In this document: one piece after another, positions 40,496-50,068 of the stretch
Numbering within the stretch: position 1 is the first letter of the stretch
Layout: every line of letters starts with the position of its first letter
DNA from: Streptomyces sp. Je 1-79
GTDB lineage: Bacteria; Actinomycetota; Actinomycetes; Streptomycetales; Streptomycetaceae
NCBI RefSeq assembly: GCF_025195125.1
Contig: NZ_JAMGSL010000018.1
Coordinates: 62,001 to 126,000, forward strand
DNA: 64,000 bases
Direction of reading: 5' to 3'
The notes under the pieces: model-generated
Database searches by the model: none
What the model was told of the DNA's origin: nothing
The model's input: the letters and a program-made list of their open reading frames with translations, nothing else
Position numbers and translations under genes: made by a program

Positions 40496-41974
40496 ATGCT
40501 GACCGTCCTCGGCTTCGCCATGATCGCGACCTTCCTGGTCCTGATCATGATGAAGAAGATGTCGCCGATCGCGGCGCTCGTGCTGATCCCCGCGCTGTTC
40601 TGTGTCGCCGTGGGGCAGGGGGCACAGCTCGGCGACTACGTCATCGACGGCGTGGAGAAGCTCGCGCCCACCGCCGCGATGCTGATGTTCGCCATCGTCT
40701 ACTTCGGCGTGATGATCGACGTCGGCCTGTTCGACCCGATCGTCCGGGGCATCCTGCGCTTCTGCAAGGCCGACCCGGTACGGGTGGTGGTCGGTACGGC
40801 GGTGCTGGCGGCGATCGTCTCGCTCGACGGTGACGGCTCGACCACCTTCATGATCACCGTCTCGGCGATGTATCCGCTCTACAAGCGGCTCGGGATGAGC
40901 CTGGTCGTGATGACCGGTGTCGCCGCCACCGCCAACGGTGTCATGAACACCCTGCCCTGGGGCGGGCCCACGGCCCGTGCCGCGACCGCGCTCAAGGTGG
41001 ACGCGGCCGACATCTTCGTCCCGATGATCCCCGCGCTCGGCATGGGCCTGCTCTTCGTCTTCGCCCTCGCGTACGTCCTCGGCCGCCGGGAGCGCAGGCG
41101 CATCGGCTACCTGACCCTGGACGAGGTCCTTGAGCCGCAGACCGAGGCCGTCCTGGTGGCCGCGGGGGGCGGCACGGACGGCGGCACGGACGGCGGTACG
41201 GACCGGCCGAAGGCCTCCGGCGGGTCCGGTGCTTCCGGTGCGGCCTCGGGTGCCGCCTCCGGTACGGGCTCCGGCGCCTCCGTTACGGGCTCCGGCGGCG
41301 CGCCCGGGCTGTCCGAAGGGGCCGACGGGGGCTTCCAGGGGCTCGACCCGAACCGCGCGACCCTGCGGCCCGGACTGTACTGGTTCAACGCCGGTCTCAC
41401 CGTCGCCCTCCTCACCGCGATGATCCTCGAACTGCTGCCGATCCCGGTCCTCTTCCTGCTCGGCGCCGCGCTCGCGCTCACCGTCAACTACCCGAAGATG
41501 TCCGACCAGAAGGCCCGGATCGCCGCCCACTCCGAGAACGTCCTCAACGTCACGGGCATGGTCTTCGCCGCCGCCGTCTTCACAGGTGTCCTCACCGGCA
41601 CGGGCATGGTCAAGCACATGGCCGACTGGCTCGTCGGCGCGATCCCCGAGGGCATGGGCCCGCACATGGCGCTGGTCACCGGCGTGCTCAGCCTCCCGCT
41701 CACGTACTTCATGTCGAACGACGGCTTCTACTTCGGTGTCCTGCCGGTCCTCGCGGAGGCGGGCGCGGCCCACGGCGTCTCGCCGCTGGAGATCGCCCGG
41801 GCCTCGATCGCCGGCCAGGCGCTGCACATGTCCAGCCCGCTGGTCCCGGCCGTGTACGTCCTGGTCGGCATGGCGAAGGTGGAGTTCGGCGACCACACCC
41901 GCTTCACCGTGAAGTGGGCGGCGCTCACCTCGCTGGTGGTCCTCGCGTCGGGGATCCTCTTCGGGATCATCTGA
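40496..41974 (+). CDS. CitMHS-family metal-citrate transporter
   Basis: The 492-residue product resembles Bacillus CitM/CitH and the Streptomyces CitMHS proteins, which import citrate complexed with Mg, Ca or Fe by proton symport. About 11-12 transmembrane helices are visible. The conserved block ATANGVMNTLPWGGPTARAA lies near residue 145, and the C-terminal block LPLTYFMSNDGFYFGVLPVL is diagnostic. Residues about 221-282 form an extra Gly/Ser/Thr/Ala-rich insertion in the central cytoplasmic loop. ATG at 40496 follows GAGG at 8 bases. It is the second citrate-type transporter in the window, after tctCBA. Confidence 0.93.
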   Translation: MLTVLGFAMIATFLVLIMMKKMSPIAALVLIPALFCVAVGQGAQLGDYVIDGVEKLAPTAAMLMFAIVYFGVMIDVGLFDPIVRGILRFCKADPVRVVVGTAVLAAIVSLDGDGSTTFMITVSAMYPLYKRLGMSLVVMTGVAATANGVMNTLPWGGPTARAATALKVDAADIFVPMIPALGMGLLFVFALAYVLGRRERRRIGYLTLDEVLEPQTEAVLVAAGGGTDGGTDGGTDRPKASGGSGASGAASGAASGTGSGASVTGSGGAPGLSEGADGGFQGLDPNRATLRPGLYWFNAGLTVALLTAMILELLPIPVLFLLGAALALTVNYPKMSDQKARIAAHSENVLNVTGMVFAAAVFTGVLTGTGMVKHMADWLVGAIPEGMGPHMALVTGVLSLPLTYFMSNDGFYFGVLPVLAEAGAAHGVSPLEIARASIAGQALHMSSPLVPAVYVLVGMAKVEFGDHTRFTVKWAALTSLVVLASGILFGII

Positions 41975-42056
41975 CGGCGAGGGGCGCGGAGAGCGATCCG
42001 GTCGCCGGCCCGATCACGGCCCGATCGTCGGCCTGATCATCGGCCGGGGGAGTGAA

Positions 42057-42092
42057 TACGGAGGGTGTCGCCGCATCGGTGAACCCTCCGTA
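42057..42092. terminator. Hairpin downstream of the citrate transporter gene
   Basis: TACGGAGGGT (42057-42066) and ACCCTCCGTA (42083-42092) form a perfect 10-bp stem with a 16-base loop. It lies 83 bases after the transporter stop and 71 bases before the next start, so it may end one unit or act as a leader structure of the next. Confidence 0.6.
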
Positions 42093-42162
42093 CTTCCGTT
42101 GTGACAGATAGTCAGATTATCGGCTGATCCGTCCGACGTCTTCATGACTGGAGGAACCCCGC

Positions 42163-43294
<1,132 letters not shown>

Positions 43295-43308
<14 letters not shown>

Positions 43309-44050
43309 GTTCCGCACCACGCGCAGGCAGCGGCGCCTCCTCCGGCTGGTCCGGACGGTGGTGGTGACGCTGTCCCTGGCCGGCGGTGGCATCTGGTGGG
43401 CCCAGCACGGGGAGTGGTCCGCCCCGTCGGCGCTCGCCGGCCCGGCCGCGCACCGGGCGGCAGCGGACTCCGCCGCCGCCCGGGCCGTGCCCGGGCCGGA
43501 CCAGAAGCCGAAGGCGCAGCCACGGCCCGGGGCCACGGCCAAGCCCACGCCGCGGTCCGCGCCGTCGCCCGCGCCCCTGACCCGTTCCCGGGCCACCAGC
43601 CTCTCCGTCCCGGCGATCACCATCGAGGCTCCGGTCATGGACCTGACGCTCGACCGGACCGGGAAGCTCGGTACCCCACCGGTCGAGAACCCACGGATCG
43701 TCGGCTGGTACGCGGGCGGGCCCTCCCCGGGCGAGCCCGGGACGGCGATCGTCGTCGGCCATCGCGACACCCGCACCGGGCCCGCCGTCTTCATCAACCT
43801 CGACTCGCTCGCCCCCGGCAACACCGTCCGGGTCGCCCGGGCCGACGGCCGGGTCGCCGTCTTCACGGTCGACAAGGTCCGTACCTATGCCAAGGAGGAC
43901 TTCCCCGACCGCGAGGTGTACAGCTCCACCAGGCGCCCCGAACTCCGGCTGCTCACCTGCGGCGGATCCTTCGACCCCAAGAAGGGTTACGAAGCGAACG
44001 TCGTCGTCTTCGCCCACCTCACGGGCGTCGACGTCGAGCAGAGGTCCTGA
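43295..44050 (+). CDS. Class F sortase
   Basis: The 251-residue product has a basic N-terminus, one transmembrane helix (about 20-38) and a Pro/Ala/Arg linker. The sortase beta-barrel (about 100-245) starts at ATSLSVPAITIEAPVMDL. The catalytic His is in VVGHRDTRTGPAVF and the catalytic Cys in LRLLTCGGSFDP. The usual catalytic Arg some 8-10 residues after the Cys is not visible: the following stretch KKGYEANVVVFAHL has none. Sortases cleave sorting signals and join proteins to the cell wall. Its start lies inside the end of the Asn/Gly-rich surface protein gene, which suggests a dedicated pair. Confidence 0.9.
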
Positions 44051-44173
44051 GCGTTCCGAGCGTTCCGAGACGCGCCGCCCGACGTCCCCCGGGCCGGCGC
44101 TCCTCGGCGTGCCCCGAGCCCGGCCCGGAGACGGGCTCGGGCCCCGTCCGCCCCCGAACCGCGAGGAGGCCTC

Positions 44174-44647
44174 GTGTCCGTCCGCCCGCCGACCATCCGT
44201 ACCCGCGTCGCCGTCGCCGCCGCCGGAGCGCTGATCGCGGCCGGGGCCCCCGCCGCGTACGCCACCCTCGGCGAGGACCCGCCCGAGCGGCCCCCGGTCA
44301 CGGCGCAGGCCCGCGGGAAGGCGTACGTCGAGACCCGGCTCTTCTTCGGGACCGAGCGCCCCGACGGCGGTCCGGCCGTCACCGACGAGCAGTTCCTGGC
44401 CTTCGTCGACCGCGAGGTCACGCCCGGCTTCCCGGCGGGCCTGACTGTCCAGAACGGGCGTGGACAGTGGCGCGACGGCAGCGGCACCATCGAACGGGAG
44501 CGTTCGTACGAGCTGATCCTGCTGTATCCGGCGTCGGAGGCCCGGCTCCACGATCCGCGGATCGAGGCGATCAGGGAGGCGTACCGGAGGGCCTTCGGGC
44601 AGGAGTCCGTGGCCCGGCTCGACGAGCCGACCCGGGCCGACTTCTGA
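44174..44647 (+). CDS. Secreted DUF3574 protein
   Basis: The 157-residue precursor has an N-terminal hydrophobic segment (VAVAAAGALIAAGAPAAYA) that looks like a signal peptide. The DUF3574 domain follows, recognised by YVETRLFFGTERPDGGPAVT, FLAFVDREVTPGFPAGLTV and ELILLYP. The fold resembles small alpha/beta barrels. No function is established for the family. GTG at 44174 follows GAGGAGG. It is 123 bases downstream of the sortase gene and may share its transcript. Confidence 0.85.
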   Translation: MSVRPPTIRTRVAVAAAGALIAAGAPAAYATLGEDPPERPPVTAQARGKAYVETRLFFGTERPDGGPAVTDEQFLAFVDREVTPGFPAGLTVQNGRGQWRDGSGTIERERSYELILLYPASEARLHDPRIEAIREAYRRAFGQESVARLDEPTRADF

Positions 44648-44688
44648 ATCCGGCCACCGAGGCGGGCGAAGCCGCTCTGGCGCCAAAA

Positions 44689-44705
44689 AACTAACAGCGC
44701 TAGTT
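44689..44705. promoter_or_regulatory. Operator shared with the acyl-CoA dehydrogenase promoter, copy 1
   Basis: AACTAAC-AGC-GCTAGTT is a 7-3-7 inverted repeat with one mismatch between the arms. Read on the other strand it is AACTAGC-GCT-GTTAGTT, which matches the site at 50069-50085 at 14 of 17 positions. Both sites lie upstream of fatty-acid/aldehyde type catabolic genes. Confidence 0.7.
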
Positions 44706-44711
44706 TGGTGC

Positions 44712-44925
44712 GGGCGCCGAATCACTCGGGCGCCGAAGTGCTCGCACCGAAGCGCACGAGCGCCAAGGTGCACGGGCGTCAAGGCGCACGAGCGCCAAGG
44801 TGCACGGGCGCTCGGGCGTCAAGGCGCTCGGGTGCCACGGCGCTCGGGCGTCAAGGCGCTCGGGTGCCACGGCGCTCGGGCGTCAAGGCGCTCGGGCGCC
44901 ATGGCGCTCGGGTGCCCACGTGCAC
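44712..44925. repeat. 16-bp tandem repeat array
   Basis: About 13 units of 16 bp run head to tail, with one 14-base and one 8-base partial unit. The consensus is GGGCGYCAAGGCGCTC; neighbouring units alternate between GGGCGTCAAGGCGCTC and GGGTGCCACGGCGCTC, so a 32-bp higher-order unit is visible. Because 16 is not a multiple of three, the array is not shaped by coding. Confidence 0.9.
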
Positions 44926-44995
44926 AGGCGCCGTCGCCGGGCGCCGAGTGGCCGGCGACGCAGACCGTACGACCGAAGGACCGAAGGAGCAGCGG

Positions 44996-46387
44996 ATGAA
45001 GAGCCACGACGCGATGTACATCGGCGGGGAGTGGCGACGCGCCGCCTCCACGGAGACCATCCCGGTCGTCAACCCGGCGGACGAGCAGGTCATCGCCCAT
45101 GTCCCGGCCGGTACCGCCGAGGACGTCGACGCCGCCGTACGCGCCGCCCGCGCCGCCTTCCCGGGCTGGGCCGCCACCCCGCCCGCGGAGCGCGCCAAGC
45201 TGATCGGCGCCCTCCGTGACGGCCTCGCGGCCCGCGCCGAGGAGATCGCCGCCACGGTCACCGCCGAGCTCGGCGCCCCGCCGCAGCTCGCCGCCGCCGT
45301 CCACGCCGGCCTGCCCGTCGCCGTCGCCGGCTCGTACGCCGAGCTCGCCGCCACCCATCCCTTCGAGGAGAAGGTCGGCAACTCCACGGTCTACTCCGAG
45401 CCCGTCGGCGTCGTCGGCGCGATCACCCCGTGGAACTACCCGCTCCACCAGATCGTCGCCAAGGTCGCCCCCGCGCTCGCGGCCGGCTGCACCGTCGTCC
45501 TCAAGCCCGCCGAGGACACCCCGCTGACCGCCCAGCTCTTCGCCGAGGCGGTCCACGCGTCGGGCATCCCGGCCGGCGTCTTCAACCTCGTCACCGGTCT
45601 CGGCCCGGTCGCGGGCCAGGCGCTCGCCGAGCACGAGGGTGTCGACCTCGTCTCCTTCACCGGCTCGACGGCCGTCGGCAGGCGGATCGGCGCCCTCGCG
45701 GGCGGCGCGGTCAAGCGGGTCGCCCTGGAACTGGGCGGCAAGTCAGCCAACGTCATCCTGCCGAGCGCCGATCTCGGCAAGGCCGTCGCCGTCGGCATCG
45801 CCAACGTCATGTCCAACTCCGGCCAGACGTGCAGCGCGTGGACCCGGATGCTCGTCCCCGCCGACCGGTACGAGGAGGCGGTGGCGCTGGCCGCCGAGGC
45901 CGTCGCCAAGTACGTCCCCGGCGAGCGCGTCGGGCCGCTCGTCAACGCCAAGCAGCAGCAGCGCGTGCGCGGCTTCATCGAGAAGGGCGTCGAGGAGGGC
46001 GCCCGGATCGTCGCGGGCGGCCCCGAGGCCCCGCGCGAGACCGGCTACTACGTCTCCCCGACCGTCTTCGCCGACGTCACCCCGGACATGACCATCGCCC
46101 AGGAGGAGATCTTCGGCCCGGTCGTCTCGATCCTGCGGTACGAGGACGAGGACGAGGCCCTCGCCATCGCCAACGGGACCGTGTACGGGCTCGCCGGCGC
46201 CGTCTGGGGCGAGCCGGAGGCGGCCGTCGCCTTCGCCCGCCGGATGGACACCGGCCAGGTCGACATCAACGGCGGCCGCTTCAACCCGCTGGCGCCGTTC
46301 GGCGGTTACAAGCAGTCGGGCGTCGGGCGCGAACTCGGTGCGCACGGCCTCTCCGAGTACCTCCAGACCAAGTCCCTCCAGTTCTGA
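44996..46387 (+). CDS. NAD(P)-dependent aldehyde dehydrogenase
   Basis: The 463-residue product is a full-length aldehyde dehydrogenase that oxidises an aldehyde to a carboxylic acid. The cofactor motif is FTGSTAVGRRIG, the catalytic Glu lies in LELGGKSANVI, and the catalytic Cys in NSGQTCSAWTRM. The substrate-channel blocks PWNYPLHQIVAKVAPALAAG and EEIFGPVVSI are also present. ATG at 44996 follows AAGGAG; upstream in-frame starts fall inside the repeat array. It is the first gene of an operon with the alcohol dehydrogenase, an arrangement suited to oxidising an alcohol via its aldehyde to an acid for CoA activation. Confidence 0.95.
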   Translation: MKSHDAMYIGGEWRRAASTETIPVVNPADEQVIAHVPAGTAEDVDAAVRAARAAFPGWAATPPAERAKLIGALRDGLAARAEEIAATVTAELGAPPQLAAAVHAGLPVAVAGSYAELAATHPFEEKVGNSTVYSEPVGVVGAITPWNYPLHQIVAKVAPALAAGCTVVLKPAEDTPLTAQLFAEAVHASGIPAGVFNLVTGLGPVAGQALAEHEGVDLVSFTGSTAVGRRIGALAGGAVKRVALELGGKSANVILPSADLGKAVAVGIANVMSNSGQTCSAWTRMLVPADRYEEAVALAAEAVAKYVPGERVGPLVNAKQQQRVRGFIEKGVEEGARIVAGGPEAPRETGYYVSPTVFADVTPDMTIAQEEIFGPVVSILRYEDEDEALAIANGTVYGLAGAVWGEPEAAVAFARRMDTGQVDINGGRFNPLAPFGGYKQSGVGRELGAHGLSEYLQTKSLQF

Positions 46388-46409
46388 GCCCCGAGGAGCA
46401 AGACGCGTC

Positions 46410-47495
46410 ATGAGCCTGGTCCGCGCCGCCTTCCTGCCCGCCGTCGGCTCTCCGCTGGAGATAGCCGGCATCCGACTGCCCGAGCCCGGCCCCGGCCAGG
46501 TCCGGGTGCGCCTCGCCGCCGCCGGGGTCTGCCACTCCGACCTTTCCCTCTCCAACGGCACGATGCGGGTGCCCGTCCCCGCCGTGCTCGGCCACGAGGG
46601 CGCCGGCACGGTCGTCTCCGTCGGCGAAGGCGTCACCCATGTCGCCCCCGGTGACGGTGTCGTCCTCAACTGGGCGCCGTCCTGCGGCTCCTGCCACCCC
46701 TGCACGCTCGGCGAGGTCTGGCTCTGCGTCGACGCGCTGAGCGGATCGGGGAACGTCCACGCCACCACCGAGGACGGGACCGCGCTCCACCCCGGCCTCA
46801 ACGTGGCCGCCTTCGCCGAGGAGACCGTCGTCGCGGCGAACTGCGTCCTGCCCGTCCCGGACGGGATTCCGCTGACCGACGCGGCCCTGCTGGGCTGCGC
46901 GGTCCTCACCGGCTGGGGCGCGGTCCACCACTCGGCGCGGGTGCGGCAGGGCGAGTCCGTCGTCGTGTACGGCGTCGGAGGCGTGGGCCTCGCCACCCTC
47001 CAGGCCGCCCGGATCGCGGGCGCCTCGCCGATCATCGCGGTCGACGTGTCGCCGGAGAAGGAGGCCCTGGCGCGGGCGGCCGGGGCGACCGAGTACGTCG
47101 TCGCCTCGGAGACCACCGCCAGGGAGGTCCGGAAGCTGACGGGCGGGCAGGGCGCCGACGTGGCCGTGGAGTGCGTGGGCCGCGCCACCACGATCCGTAC
47201 CGCCTGGGACTCCACCCGGCGCGGCGGCCGCACCACGGTCGTCGGCATCGGCGGCAAGGACCAGCAGGTCACCTTCCACGCCCTGGAGCTCTTCCACTGG
47301 GGCCGGACGCTCTCCGGCTGCGTGTACGGCAACTGCGACCCGGCCGAGGACCTGCCCGTCCTCGCCGAGCACGTCAGGGCCGGCCGCCTCGACCTGAGCG
47401 CGCTGGTCACCGAGCGGATCACCCTGGACGGCATCCCGGGCGCCTTCGACAACATGATCGCGGGCAAGGGCGGCCGGGCGCTCGTCCTCTTCTGA
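46410..47495 (+). CDS. Zinc-dependent alcohol dehydrogenase (MDR family, class III-like)
   Basis: The 361-residue product is a medium-chain dehydrogenase. Catalytic zinc ligands are the Cys in GVCHSD, the His-Glu in GHEGAG and a later Cys in LGCAVLTGWGAV. The structural zinc loop is CGSCHPCTLGEVWLC. The Rossmann motif is VYGVGGVGLA. ATG at 46410 follows GAGGAG and lies 22 bases after the aldehyde dehydrogenase stop. It probably oxidises a long-chain or branched alcohol whose aldehyde is passed to the neighbour. It ends 12 bases from the convergent EamA gene. Confidence 0.94.
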   Translation: MSLVRAAFLPAVGSPLEIAGIRLPEPGPGQVRVRLAAAGVCHSDLSLSNGTMRVPVPAVLGHEGAGTVVSVGEGVTHVAPGDGVVLNWAPSCGSCHPCTLGEVWLCVDALSGSGNVHATTEDGTALHPGLNVAAFAEETVVAANCVLPVPDGIPLTDAALLGCAVLTGWGAVHHSARVRQGESVVVYGVGGVGLATLQAARIAGASPIIAVDVSPEKEALARAAGATEYVVASETTAREVRKLTGGQGADVAVECVGRATTIRTAWDSTRRGGRTTVVGIGGKDQQVTFHALELFHWGRTLSGCVYGNCDPAEDLPVLAEHVRAGRLDLSALVTERITLDGIPGAFDNMIAGKGGRALVLF

Positions 47496-47507
47496 TGCCG
47501 ACACGCC

Positions 47508-48434
47508 CTAGACGGTCGTGGTGGTCTCGGCGCCGTCGGCCGGAGCCTTCGACGGGGGCTTCGGCCGCGAGCGCGAGACCGCCACACCCGCCAGACACAG
47601 CGCACCGCCCGCGAGAGTGAGCAGCCCCGGCAGCTCGCCGAGGAACATCCAGGCCATGACGACCACGAGCGCCGGTACGGCGTAGGTCGTCGCGCCCATC
47701 CGGCCCGCGGTCGTACGGGCAAGGGCGTAGGCCCAGGTCGTGAAGGCGAGCGCGGTCGGGAAGACCCCGAGGTACACCATGTTCAGGGTCGCCGAGAGCG
47801 GTGCGCGGGCCGCCTCGTCGACGAGCTGCCAGGCGAAGGGGAGACAGGCCACCGCGCCGACCAGGCACCCGAAGGTCGTGATCTGAAGGGCGCTCCCGTG
47901 TGCCAGCGCGGGCTTCTGCGCGACGACACCGCCCGCGTACGCGACCGCCGCCAGCAGGCAGAGCGCGACACCGAGCACCGAGGCGTGTCCCTCGCCCGAC
48001 ATCGAGAGCCCCACGGCCACCGCGCCCGCGAAGGACACCGCCATGCCCGCGAGCAGCCGGGGCGGCAGCTTCTCGCCGAGGAACCGGGCGCCGAGCAGGG
48101 CGATCAGGACGGGCCCGATGTTCACGACCATCGCGGCCGTGCCAGCGTCCACCTCCTGCTCGCCCCAGTTGAGCGCCACCATGTACGCGCCGAACCAGAG
48201 GAGTCCGGAGACCGCGATCCCCGGCCAGGCCGCCCGGGACGGCAGCCCCTCGCGCCGGACCAGCAGGACGGCCACGAGGACGAACGCCCCGGACAGCAGC
48301 CGTCCGAGGGCGAGCGCGCCGGGCGAGTAGGCCGCCCCCGCGCTGCGGATGGAGACGAAGGCGGAGGCCCAGAGGACGACGGTGACGCCGGCGGCCGCGA
48401 GTGCGAGACGCTCGGTGGAGCGGGAGGAGGTCAT
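47508..48434 (-). CDS. EamA/DMT-family transporter
   Basis: The 308-residue product has 10 predicted transmembrane helices formed by two EamA repeats (about 10-145 and 155-295). The repeat signatures WASAFVSIRSAGAAYSPGALAL and the paired later stretch with FPTALAFTTWAYALARTT are visible. Such proteins export amino acids, nucleosides or other metabolites. The start at 48434 begins the first repeat. The 119-base space upstream, before the ArsR gene, contains a degenerate 15-bp tandem repeat. The two leftward genes may be one unit, with the ArsR protein as regulator. Confidence 0.9.
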   Translation of the reverse strand: MTSSRSTERLALAAAGVTVVLWASAFVSIRSAGAAYSPGALALGRLLSGAFVLVAVLLVRREGLPSRAAWPGIAVSGLLWFGAYMVALNWGEQEVDAGTAAMVVNIGPVLIALLGARFLGEKLPPRLLAGMAVSFAGAVAVGLSMSGEGHASVLGVALCLLAAVAYAGGVVAQKPALAHGSALQITTFGCLVGAVACLPFAWQLVDEAARAPLSATLNMVYLGVFPTALAFTTWAYALARTTAGRMGATTYAVPALVVVMAWMFLGELPGLLTLAGGALCLAGVAVSRSRPKPPSKAPADGAETTTTV

Positions 48435-48474
48435 GGGGCGACCGTAGGCCCCGGACCCTTCGGTCTTCACCGCA

Positions 48475-48535
48475 ATATCGCTGGCCGCACTGTGGCTGAC
48501 CGCACTGTCGTTGACCGCCACGTCGTGCACCGCGA
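48475..48535. repeat. Degenerate 15-bp tandem repeat
   Basis: About four diverged 15-bp units (core TG-x-CTGACCGCAC and variants such as TCGTTGACCGCCAC) lie between the ArsR and EamA genes. The copies differ at several positions each. Confidence 0.55.
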
Positions 48536-48553
48536 GGTCGCGGGGCTTCCCCC

Positions 48554-49249
48554 TCATCGCAGCACCACCGGGTCGATGCCCAGGGCCTCGTGGAGCGCGC
48601 GCTCCCCGTCGGCGGTCACCTTGACGGCCCGTTCGGACCCGATCCGCACGCACCAGCCGCTGTCCAGAGCGTGCCGGCACAGGGCCGCGCCCGCGATCCC
48701 GGCGAGATGCGGCTTGCGCTCGGTCCAGTCCAGGCAGCCCCGGGCGACCGGCCGCCGCCCCTTCGCCTCAAGGACCAGCCCCCGCTCCCCGAACCACGCG
48801 ACACCCCGGTCGGTGAGCGCGAACCCCGTGTCCTGGCGCAGCAGTCCGCGCGCGGTCATCGCCTCGGCGATCGTGATCCCGAGTCGCCCCGCGAGATGGT
48901 CGTAGCACGTACGCCCCCGCGCCATCGCCTGCCCCGCGCTCGCGGCCCGCAGCGTGCGGGGAGGCGCCTTCCGGCCGGGCTCGGAGCGGGCGGCGAGATC
49001 CTCGACCAGGTGAGCGATCCCGGAGTCGGCGAGCCGTACGTAGCGGTGCCGCCCCTGCCGCTCCTCGGCGAGCACCCCGCCCGCGACGAGCTTCCCGAGG
49101 TGCTCACTGGCGGTGGACGGCGCCACGCGCGCGTGCCGGGCGAGCTCCCCGGCGGTCCAGGCCCGCCCGTCGAGCAGGGCGAGCACGAACGCGGCGCGGG
49201 TCTCGTCGGCGAAGAGTGCGGCGAGTGCGGCGAGGTCTTTGGAGGCCAT
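48554..49249 (-). CDS. ArsR-type winged-helix regulator
   Basis: The 231-residue product has an ArsR DNA-binding domain at the N-terminus (LAALFADETRAAFVLALLDG, then GELARHARVAPSTASEHLGKLVAGG, wing RQGRHRYVRLAD). A C-terminal domain of about 130 residues with three cysteines (YDHL context RTCYDH, GCLDWT, LCRHALDSGWCV) follows and may bind metal or ligand. This size is typical of the longer actinobacterial ArsR proteins linked to exporters. It reads into the EamA gene on the same strand. A TTCGGCG-TT-CGCCGAA palindrome lies just upstream. Confidence 0.9.
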   Translation of the reverse strand: MASKDLAALAALFADETRAAFVLALLDGRAWTAGELARHARVAPSTASEHLGKLVAGGVLAEERQGRHRYVRLADSGIAHLVEDLAARSEPGRKAPPRTLRAASAGQAMARGRTCYDHLAGRLGITIAEAMTARGLLRQDTGFALTDRGVAWFGERGLVLEAKGRRPVARGCLDWTERKPHLAGIAGAALCRHALDSGWCVRIGSERAVKVTADGERALHEALGIDPVVLR

Positions 49250-49273
49250 GGCCCCAGGGTCCCGCACCGACGT

Positions 49274-49289
49274 TTCGGCGTTCGCCGAA
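49274..49289. promoter_or_regulatory. Palindrome upstream of the ArsR gene
   Basis: TTCGGCG and CGCCGAA flank two bases, giving a perfect 7-bp dyad 25-40 bases upstream of the ArsR start. Further TTCG-rich half sites (CCTTCGTCGAA and CCTTCGCCGAAGG) follow to about 49322. The position suits autoregulation. Confidence 0.5.
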
Positions 49290-49362
49290 AGGTCCTTCGT
49301 CGAACGGTCCTTCGCCGAAGGGCCTCGCCACCCGGAGGGGCGCACCCCGTCCCGTACCGCCG

Positions 49363-50040
49363 CTACGAGTCGCTCGGTGCGCCCTGCCGCGCCCAGGCTC
49401 CCCGTACCCCCGCCTCGTACTGCATGGTCAGGCCGTCGAGCAGTGCCCGCAGCCCCGTCTCGAACGCGCCCTCGTCGACCTTCTGCCGGTGTTCCGCGAG
49501 GAGGTGCGCCTGGCCGAGGTGGGGGTAGTCGGCGGGGTCGTAGGCCGTCTCGTCGTCGACGAAGCCGCGGGCGAAGGAGCCCAGGGCCGAGCCCGTGACG
49601 AAGTAGCGCATGAGCGCGCCGATGTACGTCGCCTGCGCGGGCGGCCAGCCCGCCCGGACCATCGCACCGAAGACCGCGTCGGCGACCTTCAGGCCCGCCG
49701 GGCGGCGGCCCGGGCCCTGCGCCAGGACCGGGACGATGTGGGGGTGGTCGGCGAGGGCGGCGCGGTAGGAGGCCGCCCAGTCGTGCAGGGCGGTGCGCCA
49801 GTCGCGCCCGTCGCCCTCCTCGAACATCGACAGGTCGACTTTCGCGCTGACGGCGTCGGCGACCGCGTCGAGGATCTCGTCCTTGGTGCGGAAGTGGTTG
49901 TAGAGCGACGGTCCGCTCACCCCCAGCTCGGCCGCGAGCCGCCGTGTCGAGACGGCCGCGAGGCCCTCGGCGTCCACGAGCGCGCTCGCCGTCTCGACGA
50001 TGCGTTCTCTGCTGAGGAGGGGCTTGCGCGGTCGGGCCAT
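49363..50040 (-). CDS. TetR regulator of the acyl-CoA dehydrogenase
   Basis: The 225-residue product has a TetR helix-turn-helix (RERIVETASALVDAEGLAAV, then LGVSGPSLYNHFRTKDEILD) and a TetR_C_1-like ligand domain with conserved-looking DWRTALHDWAASYRAALADH. ATG at 50040 was chosen because MARPRKPLLSRERIV is a typical start; another ATG lies 9 bases upstream. It is divergent from the acyl-CoA dehydrogenase gene with a 72-base spacer holding a 17-bp operator. The same operator lies before the aldehyde dehydrogenase operon, so this protein is the prime candidate regulator of both. Confidence 0.92.
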   Translation of the reverse strand: MARPRKPLLSRERIVETASALVDAEGLAAVSTRRLAAELGVSGPSLYNHFRTKDEILDAVADAVSAKVDLSMFEEGDGRDWRTALHDWAASYRAALADHPHIVPVLAQGPGRRPAGLKVADAVFGAMVRAGWPPAQATYIGALMRYFVTGSALGSFARGFVDDETAYDPADYPHLGQAHLLAEHRQKVDEGAFETGLRALLDGLTMQYEAGVRGAWARQGAPSDS

Positions 50041-50068
50041 GGCGCACATAGTAGGCCTGCGCACGATA

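Larger units (their letters stand above)
44648..44995 (+). promoter_or_regulatory. Long leader of the aldehyde dehydrogenase operon
   Basis: This 348-base gene-free stretch contains a TetR-type operator near its left end and then a 16-bp tandem array. A clean ribosome binding site (AAGGAG at 44984-44989) lies at its right end. If transcription starts near the operator, the repeat array would be transcribed as a roughly 250-base untranslated leader. Confidence 0.6.

Noticed and set aside
44712..44925. Possible CRISPR array
   Set aside because: The units are 16 bp and directly adjacent, with no spacers, and no cas gene is present.
44705..44995. N-terminal extension of the aldehyde dehydrogenase into the 16-bp repeats
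   Set aside because: The extension would be translated repeat DNA, whereas the ATG at 44996 has a clean AAGGAG site and gives the normal family length.
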